The position numbers were made by a program, and so were the translations under genes. Positions 14,630 through 23,295 of a stretch of 32,984 bases of DNA are shown piece after piece. The stretch spans positions 1 to 32,984 of the forward strand of contig JACRQA010000156.1 of the NCBI GenBank assembly GCA_016222915.1. The letters are read 5' to 3'. This DNA is from Nitrospirota bacterium. GTDB taxonomy: Bacteria > Nitrospirota > Thermodesulfovibrionia > UBA6902. Under the pieces are notes generated by a model, which worked only from the letters and a program-made list of their open reading frames with translations, made no database searches and had not been told where the DNA came from. Numbering within the stretch: position 1 is the stretch's first letter; the number at the start of each line of letters is the position of its first letter.

Positions 14630-15678
14630 AAGATGTTATCGGACAGGACAGGCCTGTAAATATTCTGAAAGGCTGCATCGCGAAAGAGCGTGTCCCTCAT
14701 GCCCTTTTATTTGCCGGTGATGACGGAATCGGCAAAAGGCTGACGGCTGTCAATTTCGCAAAGGCCCTTAACTGTCAGGGAATGACAAGGGAAGAGTCCC
14801 AGGTGACCGGCGGCTTTCTGTTTGAAGTCCCGGAACCAGAAGTTCCCTCCCCTGAACTTGAGACCCGGAATGACGCTTGTGATCAATGCCCGTCCTGTAA
14901 AAAGATAGACAGCAGAAATCATCCGGACGTCTTTATTATCGGCCCTGAAGGTGAGGGCGGACAGATCACGGTCCAGGCAATAAGGCAGCTTGAAGAGGCC
15001 CTTTCATTTAAACCGTTTGAGGGGCAGTGGAAGATAGCCATTGTCGATGAGGCGGACAGGCTCAACCAGTCAGCGGCCAACGCCTTTTTGCAGACGCTTG
15101 AAGAACCGTCCGCGCACAGCATTTTAATATTGATATCTTCAAGGCCGGACCTGCTCCTTCCCACGATACGTTCGAGGTGCCAGAGGATAAGCTTCTCGCC
15201 ATTGCCTGTTGACGTTATGGGTCGTCTGCTGAAGGAAAAGTTCGGAGAGATGGACGATGAACAGGCGAGACTCGTGGGTGTGCTTTCCGGCGGGAGGCTT
15301 GGGTATGCCCTCAGTGATAATCTGATGGACCAGAGAGAACAGTGTTTCAGCATATTCAGACAGATGCTGGAAAGTCTTGAAGAAGAGCCATGGGAAGACA
15401 AAGAAACCATGGAAGGCTGGTTTGAATGGAGCCAGCTTCTGCTGCGTGACATGGCGGTTTATTCGGCTACGGGGCAGGAGGAATATCTGATGAATACGGA
15501 CCATGCGGAATATATAAAGGCCGTTTCCCATGGCGCAGGGCTTAAAGATATATTAAATTTAGCGCGTGAGCTTTATAATATAAAAAGACGGCTGGCATTT
15601 AATCTAAATAAACAGCTTACATATAACTTTGTGAGTTTGCTGCTGAGAAATAATCTCGGGCAAAGCGGACGACAATAA
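14620..15678 (+). CDS. holB: DNA polymerase III delta' subunit
   Basis: Delta' is part of the clamp loader. The 352-residue protein shows DVIGQDRPVNILKGCI, PHALLFAGDDGIGKRLTAVNFAKALNC, zinc-site cysteines CDQCPSCKKI, HPDVFIIGPEGEGGQITVQAIRQL, the IVDEADRLNQSAANAFLQTLEEP box and ISSRPDLLLPTIRSRCQ. The P-loop GDDGIGKR is a degenerate Walker A, usual for delta'. About 33 residues (from GMTREES to ELETRND) lie between the first zinc-site Cys (LNC) and the CxxC pair and are longer than normal and rich in Glu and Pro, which looks like an in-frame expansion. Confidence 0.92.
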   Translation: MALKDVIGQDRPVNILKGCIAKERVPHALLFAGDDGIGKRLTAVNFAKALNCQGMTREESQVTGGFLFEVPEPEVPSPELETRNDACDQCPSCKKIDSRNHPDVFIIGPEGEGGQITVQAIRQLEEALSFKPFEGQWKIAIVDEADRLNQSAANAFLQTLEEPSAHSILILISSRPDLLLPTIRSRCQRISFSPLPVDVMGRLLKEKFGEMDDEQARLVGVLSGGRLGYALSDNLMDQREQCFSIFRQMLESLEEEPWEDKETMEGWFEWSQLLLRDMAVYSATGQEEYLMNTDHAEYIKAVSHGAGLKDILNLARELYNIKRRLAFNLNKQLTYNFVSLLLRNNLGQSGRQ

Positions 15679-15708
15679 CAAATGAATATGTATTTTTAAG
15701 GACAATAA

Positions 15709-16797
15709 ATGATGGAAAACAATAATGCAGTAGAGATACCCAAAGAGCCGGAAGCCATTAATAGTTGTACGGTAGTCGGCATCAGGTTCCGTAACTGCGG
15801 CAAGGTTTACACCTTTGACGTTGGCGACATCGACACGGTCCCAGGTTCCAAAGTGGTTGTCGACTCGGAGCTGGGACTAAGCCTCGGGCATGTCGTAACG
15901 CCGAAGCGCATCATAGAGAAAACGCGGGAGCCGCTTAAAAAAATCCTCCGGCTGGCAAATGACAGTGACTATGAGACCATGCGTAACAACCGGGAATTGG
16001 AGAATGAGGCCAGGCTGTTTTGCGCTGAAAAGGCAAAGGCCATGAACCTCCAGATGAAGATCGTGTCAACAGAGACGACCCTGGACAAAAAGAGGCTCAC
16101 CTTTTATTTTACAGCCGACGGGAGGATTGATTTCAGGGAGCTGGTGAGGGACCTCGCAGCAAAGTTCAAGACCCGCATTGAGATGAGGCAAATAGGGGTG
16201 AGGGACGAAGTGAAATTGCTCGGGGGCTTCGGCTGCTGCGGCAGACAGACGTGCTGCAGCCTGTTCCTCACGTCCTTTGCGCCCATAACAATAAGGATGG
16301 CCAAAGAGCAGTCCCTGTCGATAAATCAAAGCAAGCTCTCAGGTATTTGCGGCAGGCTTATGTGCTGCCTTGGTTATGAACAAAAGGACGCTCGCCAGGA
16401 AGAAGCTGTGTCGCCGTCGCCTGATGAAGCCATCATTACTGTTATCGAAGAGCCCGCAGAAAATAATCTTCTGATTGTAGATTCAGCAGCCATTTCTGAA
16501 GGGCCGGGGGTCTTGCAGCCTGAGATGGCGACCCTGGGCGATAATGTTAATGAGGGGAAATCTAAAGACGTCCGGCCCCAGCAGCCGCATGAAAAGACTT
16601 CTGAAAGACACAGGCGTTTTAATCGGGACCGCAGGTGGAAAAAGAAGCACCAGACGGAGAAGCCCCCTGCTGAAGGCGCGCCTGCAAAGCAGCCGCAACA
16701 GGCTGCCCCCGCTGACACTGCCGGGCAGCCCGAATCAAAAGGCAAGGGGAAACCGCATAACAGGCGCAGGAAATTCTGGAAAAAGAAACAAGAATAG
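15709..16797 (+). CDS. PSP1 domain protein (RicT/YaaT-like)
   Basis: The core (about residues 18-225) matches the PSP1/YaaT family: VVGIRFRNCGKVYTFDVGDI, GLSLGHVV, FYFTADGRIDFRELVRDLA, RTRIEMRQIGVRDE-like text, and the Cys-rich GGFGCCGRQTCCSLFL and SGICGRLMCCLGYE. In Bacillus RicT works with RicA and RicF in a complex tied to RNase Y, and the cysteines bind an iron-sulfur cluster. The C-terminal ~130 residues are not part of the domain: an acidic linker followed by a Lys/Arg/Pro-rich tail (RRFNRDRRWKKKHQ and HNRRRKFWKKKQE), probably disordered and able to bind RNA. AGGACAATAA precedes ATG. metG starts three bases after the stop. Confidence 0.88.
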   Translation: MMENNNAVEIPKEPEAINSCTVVGIRFRNCGKVYTFDVGDIDTVPGSKVVVDSELGLSLGHVVTPKRIIEKTREPLKKILRLANDSDYETMRNNRELENEARLFCAEKAKAMNLQMKIVSTETTLDKKRLTFYFTADGRIDFRELVRDLAAKFKTRIEMRQIGVRDEVKLLGGFGCCGRQTCCSLFLTSFAPITIRMAKEQSLSINQSKLSGICGRLMCCLGYEQKDARQEEAVSPSPDEAIITVIEEPAENNLLIVDSAAISEGPGVLQPEMATLGDNVNEGKSKDVRPQQPHEKTSERHRRFNRDRRWKKKHQTEKPPAEGAPAKQPQQAAPADTAGQPESKGKGKPHNRRRKFWKKKQE

Positions 16798-16800
16798 AAA

Positions 16801-18777
16801 ATGGACCTGAAACCGTCGAATAAATTCTATGTCACCACCCCCATTTATTATGTGAATGATGTGCCGCACATCGGGCATGCATACACAACAATTGCCGCTG
16901 ACATCCTCTCGCGATACAACAGATTACTGGGTAAAGATGTATTCTTCCTGACCGGCACGGATGAGCACGGGCAAAAGGTCGAGAAGGCGGCGCAGGAAAG
17001 AGGCAAGACCCCGAAAGAGCATGCCGACCTGCTGGTGGGCAATTTCAGGTCACTCTGGGTAAAGCTCAATATCTCCAATGACGCCTTCATCCGCACTACC
17101 GACGCTGAGCATATCAAAACAGTGCAGGGACTCATACAGCTTCTCTGGGACAATGGCGAGATAGAGAAACGCCAGTACTCAGGGTGGTACTGCACGCCCG
17201 ATGAAAGGTTCTGGACGGAAAAAGACCTTGTTGACGGGAACTGCCCTGACTGCGGTCGCGCCGTCGAACAAATCCAGGAGGAGAACTATTTTTTCCTGAT
17301 GTCAAAATACCAGGAGAGGCTGATTAAATATATTGATGATAATCCCTCCTATCTTTTGCCTGAGACCCGGAGGAACGAGGTACTCGGCTTTTTAAAGAAC
17401 AACACACTGGGTGACCTTTGCATATCAAGGCCGAAATCAAGACTCGCATGGGGTATCCCTTTTCCCTTTGATGGAAATTTTGTGACCTATGTCTGGTTTG
17501 ACGCGCTGGTGAACTATTTTTCCGCAACGCGTTATCTTGCCCCGCATGCCGAGAGGGCGGGATTAGGTGATTTCTGGTGGCCGGCGGACCACCACCTCGT
17601 AGGCAAGGACATCCTGACCACCCATGCGGTATACTGGTCCACGATGCTCATGGCCCTTAAACTTCCCTTGCCGAACAACATCTTCGCACACGGCTGGTGG
17701 ACGGTTGACGGGAAGAAGATGTCAAAGTCCGTAGGCAATGTCGTAGACCCGAACAAAATGATTGAGAAGTACGGAGCGGACGCCTTCAGGTATTTTCTCT
17801 TCAGGGAAGTGACCTTCGGCCTGGACGGGGATTTCTCCGAAGATGCCCTGATCAAGCGCATCAATACAGAGCTTGCAAATGACCTTGGAAATCTGCTGAG
17901 CAGGTTTATGACTATGGCGGAGAAGTATTTCAGCGGCGCTATTGAGATACCCTCAGGGAGCACAACAGCTCTCAATCCATTTGCAAGGGAATGTATAGAT
18001 GCAATGCTATCCGCAATGAATGATATTCCTCATCGCCACTGGTCAAATTTAAGATTCAATGTCATCCTCGATCACATATGGGAAATTATAAGAGCCGGTA
18101 ATAATCATATCGCCCAGAAGGAACCATGGAAGCTCGCCAAAACAGATATTAAAGAACTGAAAGATGTTATGTTCAATCTCTGGAATGCGCTCAGGCTCAC
18201 TGCCGTTTCGCTATATTCTTTTATGCCTGAAACGTCGGAGAAGATGTGGAAGCAGTTGGGATTAAAATCATTGGTTGTCGAGACAAAACTGAGTTTGCCG
18301 GAGGGTGACGACAAATATCCAGGCATTTATGAATGGGATTGGAAACCGGATTATGAAATTAAGGTATTAAAGGGAGAACAGTTGTTCCCGAGGATTGATT
18401 TGACAAAGGAAATTATAAAAGAAAAGGAACCTCAACCGATGACATCAGAAGATAGCCTGATAGCAATAGATGATTTTGCAAAGGTCAAATTGAAGATCGG
18501 CAAGATACTCCAGGCCGAGCGCGTGCCGAAATCAAAGAAGTTGATAAAGCTCCAGGTTGATACCGGCGAGCAAAGGCAGATCGTAGCGGGGATAGGTCAT
18601 GCTTATGCCCCGGAGGAACTTGTCGGCAAACGAATCGCGGTTGTGACCAATTTACAACCTGCCAAACTTATGGGGGTTGAATCAAATGGCATGCTGTTGG
18701 CCGCCACAGACAACGAAGGCGTGTTGTCGATACTGACCCCGGAACGGGACGTGAAAGAAGGGGCTGTTATAAAATGA
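16801..18777 (+). CDS. metG: Methionine-tRNA ligase with C-terminal tRNA-binding domain
   Basis: MetRS charges tRNA-Met for initiation and elongation. The 658-residue protein begins KFYVTTPIYYVNDVPHIGHAY with the HIGH box, has a zinc-knuckle region YCTPDERFWTE...NCPDCGR (the usual second Cys is Asp), the LVGKDILTTHAVYWSTML segment and the KMSKS loop GKKMSKSVGN. The last ~110 residues (FAKVKLKIGKILQAERVPKSKKLIKLQVD and VTNLQPAKLMGVESNGMLLAA) form the EMAP/Trbp111-type tRNA-binding dimerisation domain. It overlaps the MOSC gene by four bases (ATGA). Confidence 0.96.
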   Translation: MDLKPSNKFYVTTPIYYVNDVPHIGHAYTTIAADILSRYNRLLGKDVFFLTGTDEHGQKVEKAAQERGKTPKEHADLLVGNFRSLWVKLNISNDAFIRTTDAEHIKTVQGLIQLLWDNGEIEKRQYSGWYCTPDERFWTEKDLVDGNCPDCGRAVEQIQEENYFFLMSKYQERLIKYIDDNPSYLLPETRRNEVLGFLKNNTLGDLCISRPKSRLAWGIPFPFDGNFVTYVWFDALVNYFSATRYLAPHAERAGLGDFWWPADHHLVGKDILTTHAVYWSTMLMALKLPLPNNIFAHGWWTVDGKKMSKSVGNVVDPNKMIEKYGADAFRYFLFREVTFGLDGDFSEDALIKRINTELANDLGNLLSRFMTMAEKYFSGAIEIPSGSTTALNPFARECIDAMLSAMNDIPHRHWSNLRFNVILDHIWEIIRAGNNHIAQKEPWKLAKTDIKELKDVMFNLWNALRLTAVSLYSFMPETSEKMWKQLGLKSLVVETKLSLPEGDDKYPGIYEWDWKPDYEIKVLKGEQLFPRIDLTKEIIKEKEPQPMTSEDSLIAIDDFAKVKLKIGKILQAERVPKSKKLIKLQVDTGEQRQIVAGIGHAYAPEELVGKRIAVVTNLQPAKLMGVESNGMLLAATDNEGVLSILTPERDVKEGAVIK

Positions 18778-19220
18778 GCGCTAAGATCATCTCCATCAAC
18801 ATAAGCCCCAAAAAAGGGATGAGAAAGAAGGCCGTAGATTCCGCTGTCCTGAAGGACAACTTTGGAATAGAAAATGACGCTCACGCCTCGGATAAATGGC
18901 ACAGGCAGGTAAGCCTTCTGGCCATTGAAAGCATAAAGAAAATGCAGGACAAGGGATTGAAAGTCGGTCCCGGTGACTTTGCGGAAAACATCACGACCGA
19001 GGGTGTTGATCTGCCCATACTTCCTATCGGGACAAAGATGATAATAGGTAAGGACATTGAAGTTGAAGTCAGCCAGATCGGCAAGCTGTGCCATTCCCGT
19101 TGCGCCATATTTGAGCAGGCCGGGGATTGCGTAATGCCGAGAGAAGGTATTTTTGTTAAAGTGCTTAAAGGCGGTGTAATCAAAACAGGAGACGAGATCA
19201 AGGTGGTAGGGGCGGGGTAA
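18774..19220 (+). CDS. MOSC domain-containing protein
   Basis: The 148-residue MOSC domain (C-terminal domain of molybdenum cofactor sulfurase) is complete: KIISINISPKKGMRKKAV, the DAHASDKWHRQVSLLAIESI segment, VGPGDFAENITTEGVDL, QIGKLCHSRCAIF and the conserved Cys in GDCVMPREGIF. MOSC proteins are thought to bind or transfer sulfur or molybdopterin. The next gene is mogA, so a role in molybdenum cofactor handling is likely. The last codons and the stop (GTAGGGGCGGGGTAA) lie within a degenerate copy of the GTAGGGGC palindrome, so its C-terminus may have been reshaped by the repeat. Its start overlaps metG (ATGA). Confidence 0.88.
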   Translation: MSAKIISINISPKKGMRKKAVDSAVLKDNFGIENDAHASDKWHRQVSLLAIESIKKMQDKGLKVGPGDFAENITTEGVDLPILPIGTKMIIGKDIEVEVSQIGKLCHSRCAIFEQAGDCVMPREGIFVKVLKGGVIKTGDEIKVVGAG

Positions 19221-19232
19221 TCGCGCCCTTAC
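19206..19232. repeat. Degenerate copy of the GTAGGGGC palindrome at the end of the MOSC gene
   Basis: GTAGGGGCGGGG and CGCGCCCTTAC are imperfect inverted arms around TAAT. The ends match the GTAGGGGC...GCCCCTAC family, while the GGCGCGCC centre is altered. The MOSC stop codon TAA falls in the middle. Confidence 0.5.
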
Positions 19233-19247
19233 GTTGCATGCGATAAA

Positions 19248-19766
19248 ATGATCAAAGTTGCGGTCCTTACATTAAGCGATAAAGGCTCAAAAGGCCAGCG
19301 TGAAGACACAAGCGGTCCCGCTATTGAGAAGCTTGTAAAAAAGATAGGCGCTGAAGCCGTCAGTTACGACATCCTTCCGGATGAGAAGGGCCTGATTAAA
19401 AAGAAACTCATTTCACTCTGTAAAAAAGCTGACCTCATTCTCACTACAGGCGGCACCGGAGTTTCTTCGAGAGATGTAACACCTGACGCAACGAAAGAAG
19501 TTATTCAGTACGAAATCCCCGGCATCGCCGAAGCCATGCGCGCCGCAAGCCTGAAAAAAACACCCTATGCGATGATATCGCGGGCGGTAGCAGGGGTCAG
19601 GGGTGAGACTTTGATCATCAATCTCCCAGGCAGTCCCAAAGCTGTAAAAGAGAACCTTTCCGTAGTTATCCCGGTCCTTCGGCATACTATTGAAAAGCTC
19701 CAGGGAAGCACGGCGGATTGCGCATTTCAAAAAGATAAGGACAAGAAATCAAGATGTCACAAATAG
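19248..19766 (+). CDS. mogA: Molybdopterin adenylyltransferase-type protein (MogA/MoaB)
   Basis: The MoaB/MogA fold is complete in the first ~160 residues: VAVLTLSDKGSKGQREDTSGPAIEKLV, the LTTGGTGVSSRDVTPDAT active-site loop, IPGIAEAMRAASL, and INLPGSPKAVKENL. MogA adenylates molybdopterin before molybdenum insertion. The TGGTG and PGSP motifs for substrate binding are intact. The first 20 residues have the SDKGS motif. The gene follows the MOSC gene and overlaps ccdA by 13 bases. The lysine-rich end KDKDKKSRCHK is short and not conserved. MoaB-type regulatory members cannot be told apart with certainty. Confidence 0.9.
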   Translation: MIKVAVLTLSDKGSKGQREDTSGPAIEKLVKKIGAEAVSYDILPDEKGLIKKKLISLCKKADLILTTGGTGVSSRDVTPDATKEVIQYEIPGIAEAMRAASLKKTPYAMISRAVAGVRGETLIINLPGSPKAVKENLSVVIPVLRHTIEKLQGSTADCAFQKDKDKKSRCHK

Positions 19767-20485
19767 GCTACATCACAGCTTTCCTGGGAGGCCTGCTCTC
19801 ATTTCTTTCCCCGTGCGTACTGCCGCTTATCCCGTCTTATGTCTCCTTCATAACAGGGATATCTTTTGATGACTTCAAGCACGGCGACAAGGCAAGGATA
19901 AGAAGGCTCACGTTAATCAATTCCTTTGCCTTTGTCTTTGGGTTCTCAACGGTATTTGTACTTCTTGGGGTATCTTCCTCTTACATCGGGAGATTATTCT
20001 CGGTCTATTACGATCACATAAGAATAATCGGCGGGATAATAATTATAGTGTTCGGACTTTATGTGATGGGGGTTTTGAAGCTTAATTTCCTGGCGTCAGA
20101 CAAGAGGGTCCACCTTCATTCCAAACCCAGGGGGCATTTCGGTTCTTTTGTCGTAGGCCTGACCTTCGGGGCCGGCTGGACCCCCTGTATCGGTCCTATT
20201 CTCGGCTCAATCCTCCTCATTGCCAGCACAACCGGCTCTGCCATGCAGGGGTTTAAGCTCCTGCTTGTTTACTCCCTCGGGCTTGCCATCCCTTTTATGG
20301 CAACTTCACTTGCTATTAACTCATTTCTGAGCCATTACAGCTCGGTCCAGAAATATATGAGAATAATAATGGTCCTGAGCGGACTCCTGCTCATGGGTTT
20401 TGGAGTGATTTTGTTGACCGACAAGGTACACTTGCTGCTGAGCATTGCCCCGGATTTAGGGGTGGAGGATTTGGTCACTCATTAG
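19754..20485 (+). CDS. ccdA: Cytochrome c biogenesis protein CcdA (thiol-disulfide transporter)
   Basis: This inner-membrane protein passes reducing power from cytoplasmic thioredoxin to periplasmic thiol proteins. About six membrane helices are visible in 243 residues. The two redox cysteines sit in the usual places: FLSPCVLPLIPSYVSFITGIS in the first helix and GAGWTPCIGPILGSIL in the fourth. Other family text includes FAFVFGFSTVFVLLGVSSS and KLLLVYSLGLAIPFMATSL. The start overlaps the mogA end, so coupling is likely, although a functional link to molybdenum is not evident. It is convergent with manC after a 27-base gap. Confidence 0.93.
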   Translation: MSQIGYITAFLGGLLSFLSPCVLPLIPSYVSFITGISFDDFKHGDKARIRRLTLINSFAFVFGFSTVFVLLGVSSSYIGRLFSVYYDHIRIIGGIIIIVFGLYVMGVLKLNFLASDKRVHLHSKPRGHFGSFVVGLTFGAGWTPCIGPILGSILLIASTTGSAMQGFKLLLVYSLGLAIPFMATSLAINSFLSHYSSVQKYMRIIMVLSGLLLMGFGVILLTDKVHLLLSIAPDLGVEDLVTH

Positions 20486-20512
20486 GACCGGGGGAGAAAC
20501 AACTCCTCACCA

Positions 20513-21925
20513 TTACCCCCGCCCAAAATCATCATCATATCGCACAATATCATCTTCCTCAAGATAAGGCCCGATCTGGACTTCGATTAAGTGAAGCGGC
20601 ACCTTGCCGGGGTTTTCAAGGCGGTGGCGTGTGGTCTTGGGCACATAGGTAGACTGGTTTTCTTCCAGGAAGATCACCTGGTCGCCGTTAACGATCTTTG
20701 CTGTGCCATGGACCACTATCCAATGTTCGCTCCTGTGGTGGTGCATCTGCATGGACAGTTTGGCGCCCGGATATACGACGATCCTTTTAATCTTTGTGTT
20801 TCCGTTTTCCTCCAGGATCGTATACGTTCCCCATGGACGATATACTTTTAAATGCGCCTTGCACTCTTTTCGTCCCTGTTTCTTAAGATCATTGACTATC
20901 GACTTGACGTTTTTGCTGTTGTGTAGGCCCGAAACGAATACGGTATCCGGTGTTTCGACTATGACTATTTCTTTAAGATCATTTGCCACGATAAGCCTGT
21001 TGTCGGCCCTTATGAAGCAGTCACGTGTCTCCTGGAGAATGACGTCTCCTTCCACTACATTATTAAAATCGCCTTTTGGCAGGAAATCATAGAGAGACTT
21101 CCAGGAGCCTATATCGCTCCATCCGAAATCGGAAGGGAGCACCACCCCCTTCTTCGTCTTCTCCATTATGGCGTAATCAATCGATATATCGGGCAGTTCA
21201 CAATATTGCGCTGCTGAAATTTTGGGACCGGCGGAGACAATCTTTTGCATCTTTTTAAGCATCGCCGGCTCGTACTTCCTGAATTCACTGATCATCACCG
21301 AGGCCTTGAAGGCAAACATCCCGCTGTTCCAGAAAAAGTTCCCGGCCTTGATATACTTTGCAGCGGTCTTTTCATCGGGCTTCTCTACAAACCGTTTGAC
21401 TTCAAAGGCGTCTTTGTCTGCGGGCTTGCCCCCTTCAATATATCCATAGCCCGTTTCGGGGGCGTCCGGTTTTATGCCGAAGGTCACTATATAATTCTTT
21501 TGGGCAAGAGCGACGGCTTTCTTTAAACGCTCACGAAACCGCTCCGCATCCCGGATAACATGATCGGATGGAAATACCAGCAGCACGGCGTCCTTTTCCT
21601 TTTTCAAAATATTCATCACGGCAAGCAATATGGCAGGGGCGGTGTTTCGTCCGCAGGGCTCACTGATTATCTTGCCGGCTGCCGGCACATTGATTTCATC
21701 GAGGTGTCTTGCTATCTCATAGAAATGCTCTTCACCGCATACGATTCTTACGTTGGCCGCATCAAGCTCCGGAAGCAGTCTTTTGATAGTGGCCTGGACC
21801 AGTGAATCAGCCCCGACGAAATTGACAAGCTGCTTCGGGTAAAGCTCTCTGGAAATCGGCCAAAGCCTCGAGCCTGTCCCGCCCGCAAGTAACACGGAAT
21901 ATACTTCTGTCCCCTGTTTCGGCAT
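20513..21925 (-). CDS. manC: Mannose-1-phosphate guanylyltransferase / mannose-6-phosphate isomerase
   Basis: This 470-residue bifunctional enzyme makes GDP-mannose for surface polysaccharides. The nucleotidyltransferase half (about 1-340) shows LLAGGTGSRLWPISRELYPKQL, VFPSDHVI, ETGYGYIEGG, VKRFVEKPDEKTA, WNSGMFAF and the FGWSDIGSW segment. The isomerase half (about 355-470) is the cupin VYRPWGTYTILEENG, KLSMQMHHHRSEHWIVVHGTA, YVPKTTRHRLENPG and LIEVQIG. Length and domain order match ManC/AlgA/XanB type enzymes. No other polysaccharide genes surround it. It ends 27 bases from convergent ccdA. Upstream is a 249-base gap with a long hairpin. Confidence 0.95.
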   Translation of the reverse strand: MPKQGTEVYSVLLAGGTGSRLWPISRELYPKQLVNFVGADSLVQATIKRLLPELDAANVRIVCGEEHFYEIARHLDEINVPAAGKIISEPCGRNTAPAILLAVMNILKKEKDAVLLVFPSDHVIRDAERFRERLKKAVALAQKNYIVTFGIKPDAPETGYGYIEGGKPADKDAFEVKRFVEKPDEKTAAKYIKAGNFFWNSGMFAFKASVMISEFRKYEPAMLKKMQKIVSAGPKISAAQYCELPDISIDYAIMEKTKKGVVLPSDFGWSDIGSWKSLYDFLPKGDFNNVVEGDVILQETRDCFIRADNRLIVANDLKEIVIVETPDTVFVSGLHNSKNVKSIVNDLKKQGRKECKAHLKVYRPWGTYTILEENGNTKIKRIVVYPGAKLSMQMHHHRSEHWIVVHGTAKIVNGDQVIFLEENQSTYVPKTTRHRLENPGKVPLHLIEVQIGPYLEEDDIVRYDDDFGRG

Positions 21926-21991
21926 TTATAGGTCCCTCTTCATTTGGAATTATATTTAAGATTGATGCATTCTAATTCAGGTAATGGTCAT

Positions 21992-22039
21992 GAAGGGCAT
22001 AAAAATTTCGGTCTGTTATCCGGAATTCTTATGCCCTTC
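21992..22039. repeat. Long stem-loop between the 98-aa gene and manC
   Basis: Arms GAAGGGCATAA (21992-22002) and TTATGCCCTTC (22029-22039) are exact complements, and the inner bases AATTTCGG and CCGGAATT extend the stem with one G-U-type mismatch around an 8-base loop. The stem is about 19-20 pairs. No T run follows on either strand, so a plain terminator is doubtful. The 101-aa plus-strand ORF crossing it has no support. The rest of the 249-base gap shows nothing I can name. Confidence 0.55.
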
Positions 22040-22174
22040 GTGTTTTCGTATTATAGTAATACAGAATCCGGAAGGTCAATAAACGGAATAGTAAAGCATA
22101 CCCGATTGAATCATCAATCAGGGGGTTTCATCGGGACTATTACGATAAATGAAAATCCGGGGAAGAATTTCGGG

Positions 22175-22471
22175 TCACCCCTCAAAGTCATTCCAGCAAT
22201 CGGCATTCTCTATATTCAAATCCAGTATTCTCAGCAACTGATGCTCTGACGATGTGCCGTCTTTACTCAGACTCTCCAGGAAATTCCTCGGAAATTCTAT
22301 CATGCACATCTTGTCCTTTTTTATCAGTTGGAACCTGAAGATACGTGAATTAAAGAAATAGTATACCCGATATATAATAATCGTATTATCAATCGCTTTT
22401 ATCTTTTCTTCAATAATGTTGAACGAAGGTACGTCTTTTTCTTCTACCACAGGGTCGTCCGGATCATCCAT
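22175..22471 (-). CDS. Hypothetical protein (98 aa)
   Basis: I do not recognise this protein. It is likely real because AGGAG lies about 7 bases before its ATG and it fills the space divergent from the NUDIX gene. The sequence starts with an acidic stretch (MDDPDDPVVEEKD), then alternating hydrophobic strands (KIKAIDNTIIIYRVYYFFNSRIFRFQLIKKDKMCMIEFPRNFLE) and an acidic, helical end. The shape suggests a small alpha/beta domain that is cytoplasmic, with no signal peptide. It could be co-transcribed with manC, though the 249-base gap argues for separate control. Confidence 0.55.
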   Translation of the reverse strand: MDDPDDPVVEEKDVPSFNIIEEKIKAIDNTIIIYRVYYFFNSRIFRFQLIKKDKMCMIEFPRNFLESLSKDGTSSEHQLLRILDLNIENADCWNDFEG

Positions 22472-22662
22472 ATTTACTCCTATTGGCCGGCACCGGCCAG
22501 CCGTTTGTTAAGGTAAGATAATTGTACAGGTATTTAATCCATTTGTCACCAAAAAAATAGCGACCAGTATTTTACCTGACCGGCGCGTCTGTTGTAAATA
22601 AACCGGGCATTATGTTACCCTTTGAAAGCCATAAATTCCCATATCTATGAGGAGATATAGCC

Positions 22663-23295
22663 TTGTCAGAGCAGGTTTTAGTCATTCAAAACAACCTCTT
22701 AACCAATCATATCCCAAGTAAAACAGGCTGTCTGATTACGGTACAGAAAGAGCAGATATTTGATAACATACTGGTAAATCAGGGGTTTATGCCGAGAGAC
22801 GAAGCTGAATATGACCTGGAGCACAAACAGGTCATCCCATATGTAATTATTCGTAACGGGAATAATTATCTCCTTTTGAAAAGATTGACCGGCCAAACCG
22901 AGAAGAGGCTCCACAATAAGTACTCTCTCGGTATCGGCGGACATATTAATCCCGACGCCTCAATGAGCGGAGAGAATATCGTGCTCACGGGATTACATAA
23001 AGAACTCAATGAGGAAGTATCGGTTGATGACCCTGCTGACCTGAATTTTATAGGGATAATAAATGATGAAAGCAACAGCGTCAGCAAAGTGCATTTGGGA
23101 CTGCTGTTTGAGCTTCAGGCAAAATCCCCTGGATACCGTGTATTGGAAACAGAGAAAATGTCCGCCCAGTGGGTGAACGAGGAGAAATTAAGGGAAGTCT
23201 ACGATGGACTGGAAACCTGGTCGCAGATTGTATTTGATCAATATATCATGAAAGCTAATTATGGAACCCAGAGACCGCATAATCCTTGCCCTTGA
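22663..23295 (+). CDS. NUDIX-type predicted phosphoesterase (COG4112-like)
   Basis: The 210-residue protein matches the COG4112-like group of predicted MutT-family phosphoesterases: EQVLVIQNNLL, QVIPYVIIRNGNNYLLLKRLTGQTEKRLHNKYSLGIGGHINP, and a Nudix-box-like GGHIN...GLHKELNEEVSV holding the metal-binding ExxEE. The substrate is not known. The start is TTG at 22663, preceded by GAGGAG; no ATG gives a better N-terminus. The 3' end overlaps pyrF by 35 bases, an unusually long overlap that makes shared expression likely. The last residues (NYGTQRPHNPCP) lie in the overlap and are probably not functional. Confidence 0.8.
   Translation: MSEQVLVIQNNLLTNHIPSKTGCLITVQKEQIFDNILVNQGFMPRDEAEYDLEHKQVIPYVIIRNGNNYLLLKRLTGQTEKRLHNKYSLGIGGHINPDASMSGENIVLTGLHKELNEEVSVDDPADLNFIGIINDESNSVSKVHLGLLFELQAKSPGYRVLETEKMSAQWVNEEKLREVYDGLETWSQIVFDQYIMKANYGTQRPHNPCP

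Noticed and set aside
21944-22249. Plus-strand 101-aa ORF.
   Set aside because: It crosses the long stem-loop, overlaps the end of the supported 98-aa minus-strand gene and has no recognisable family text.
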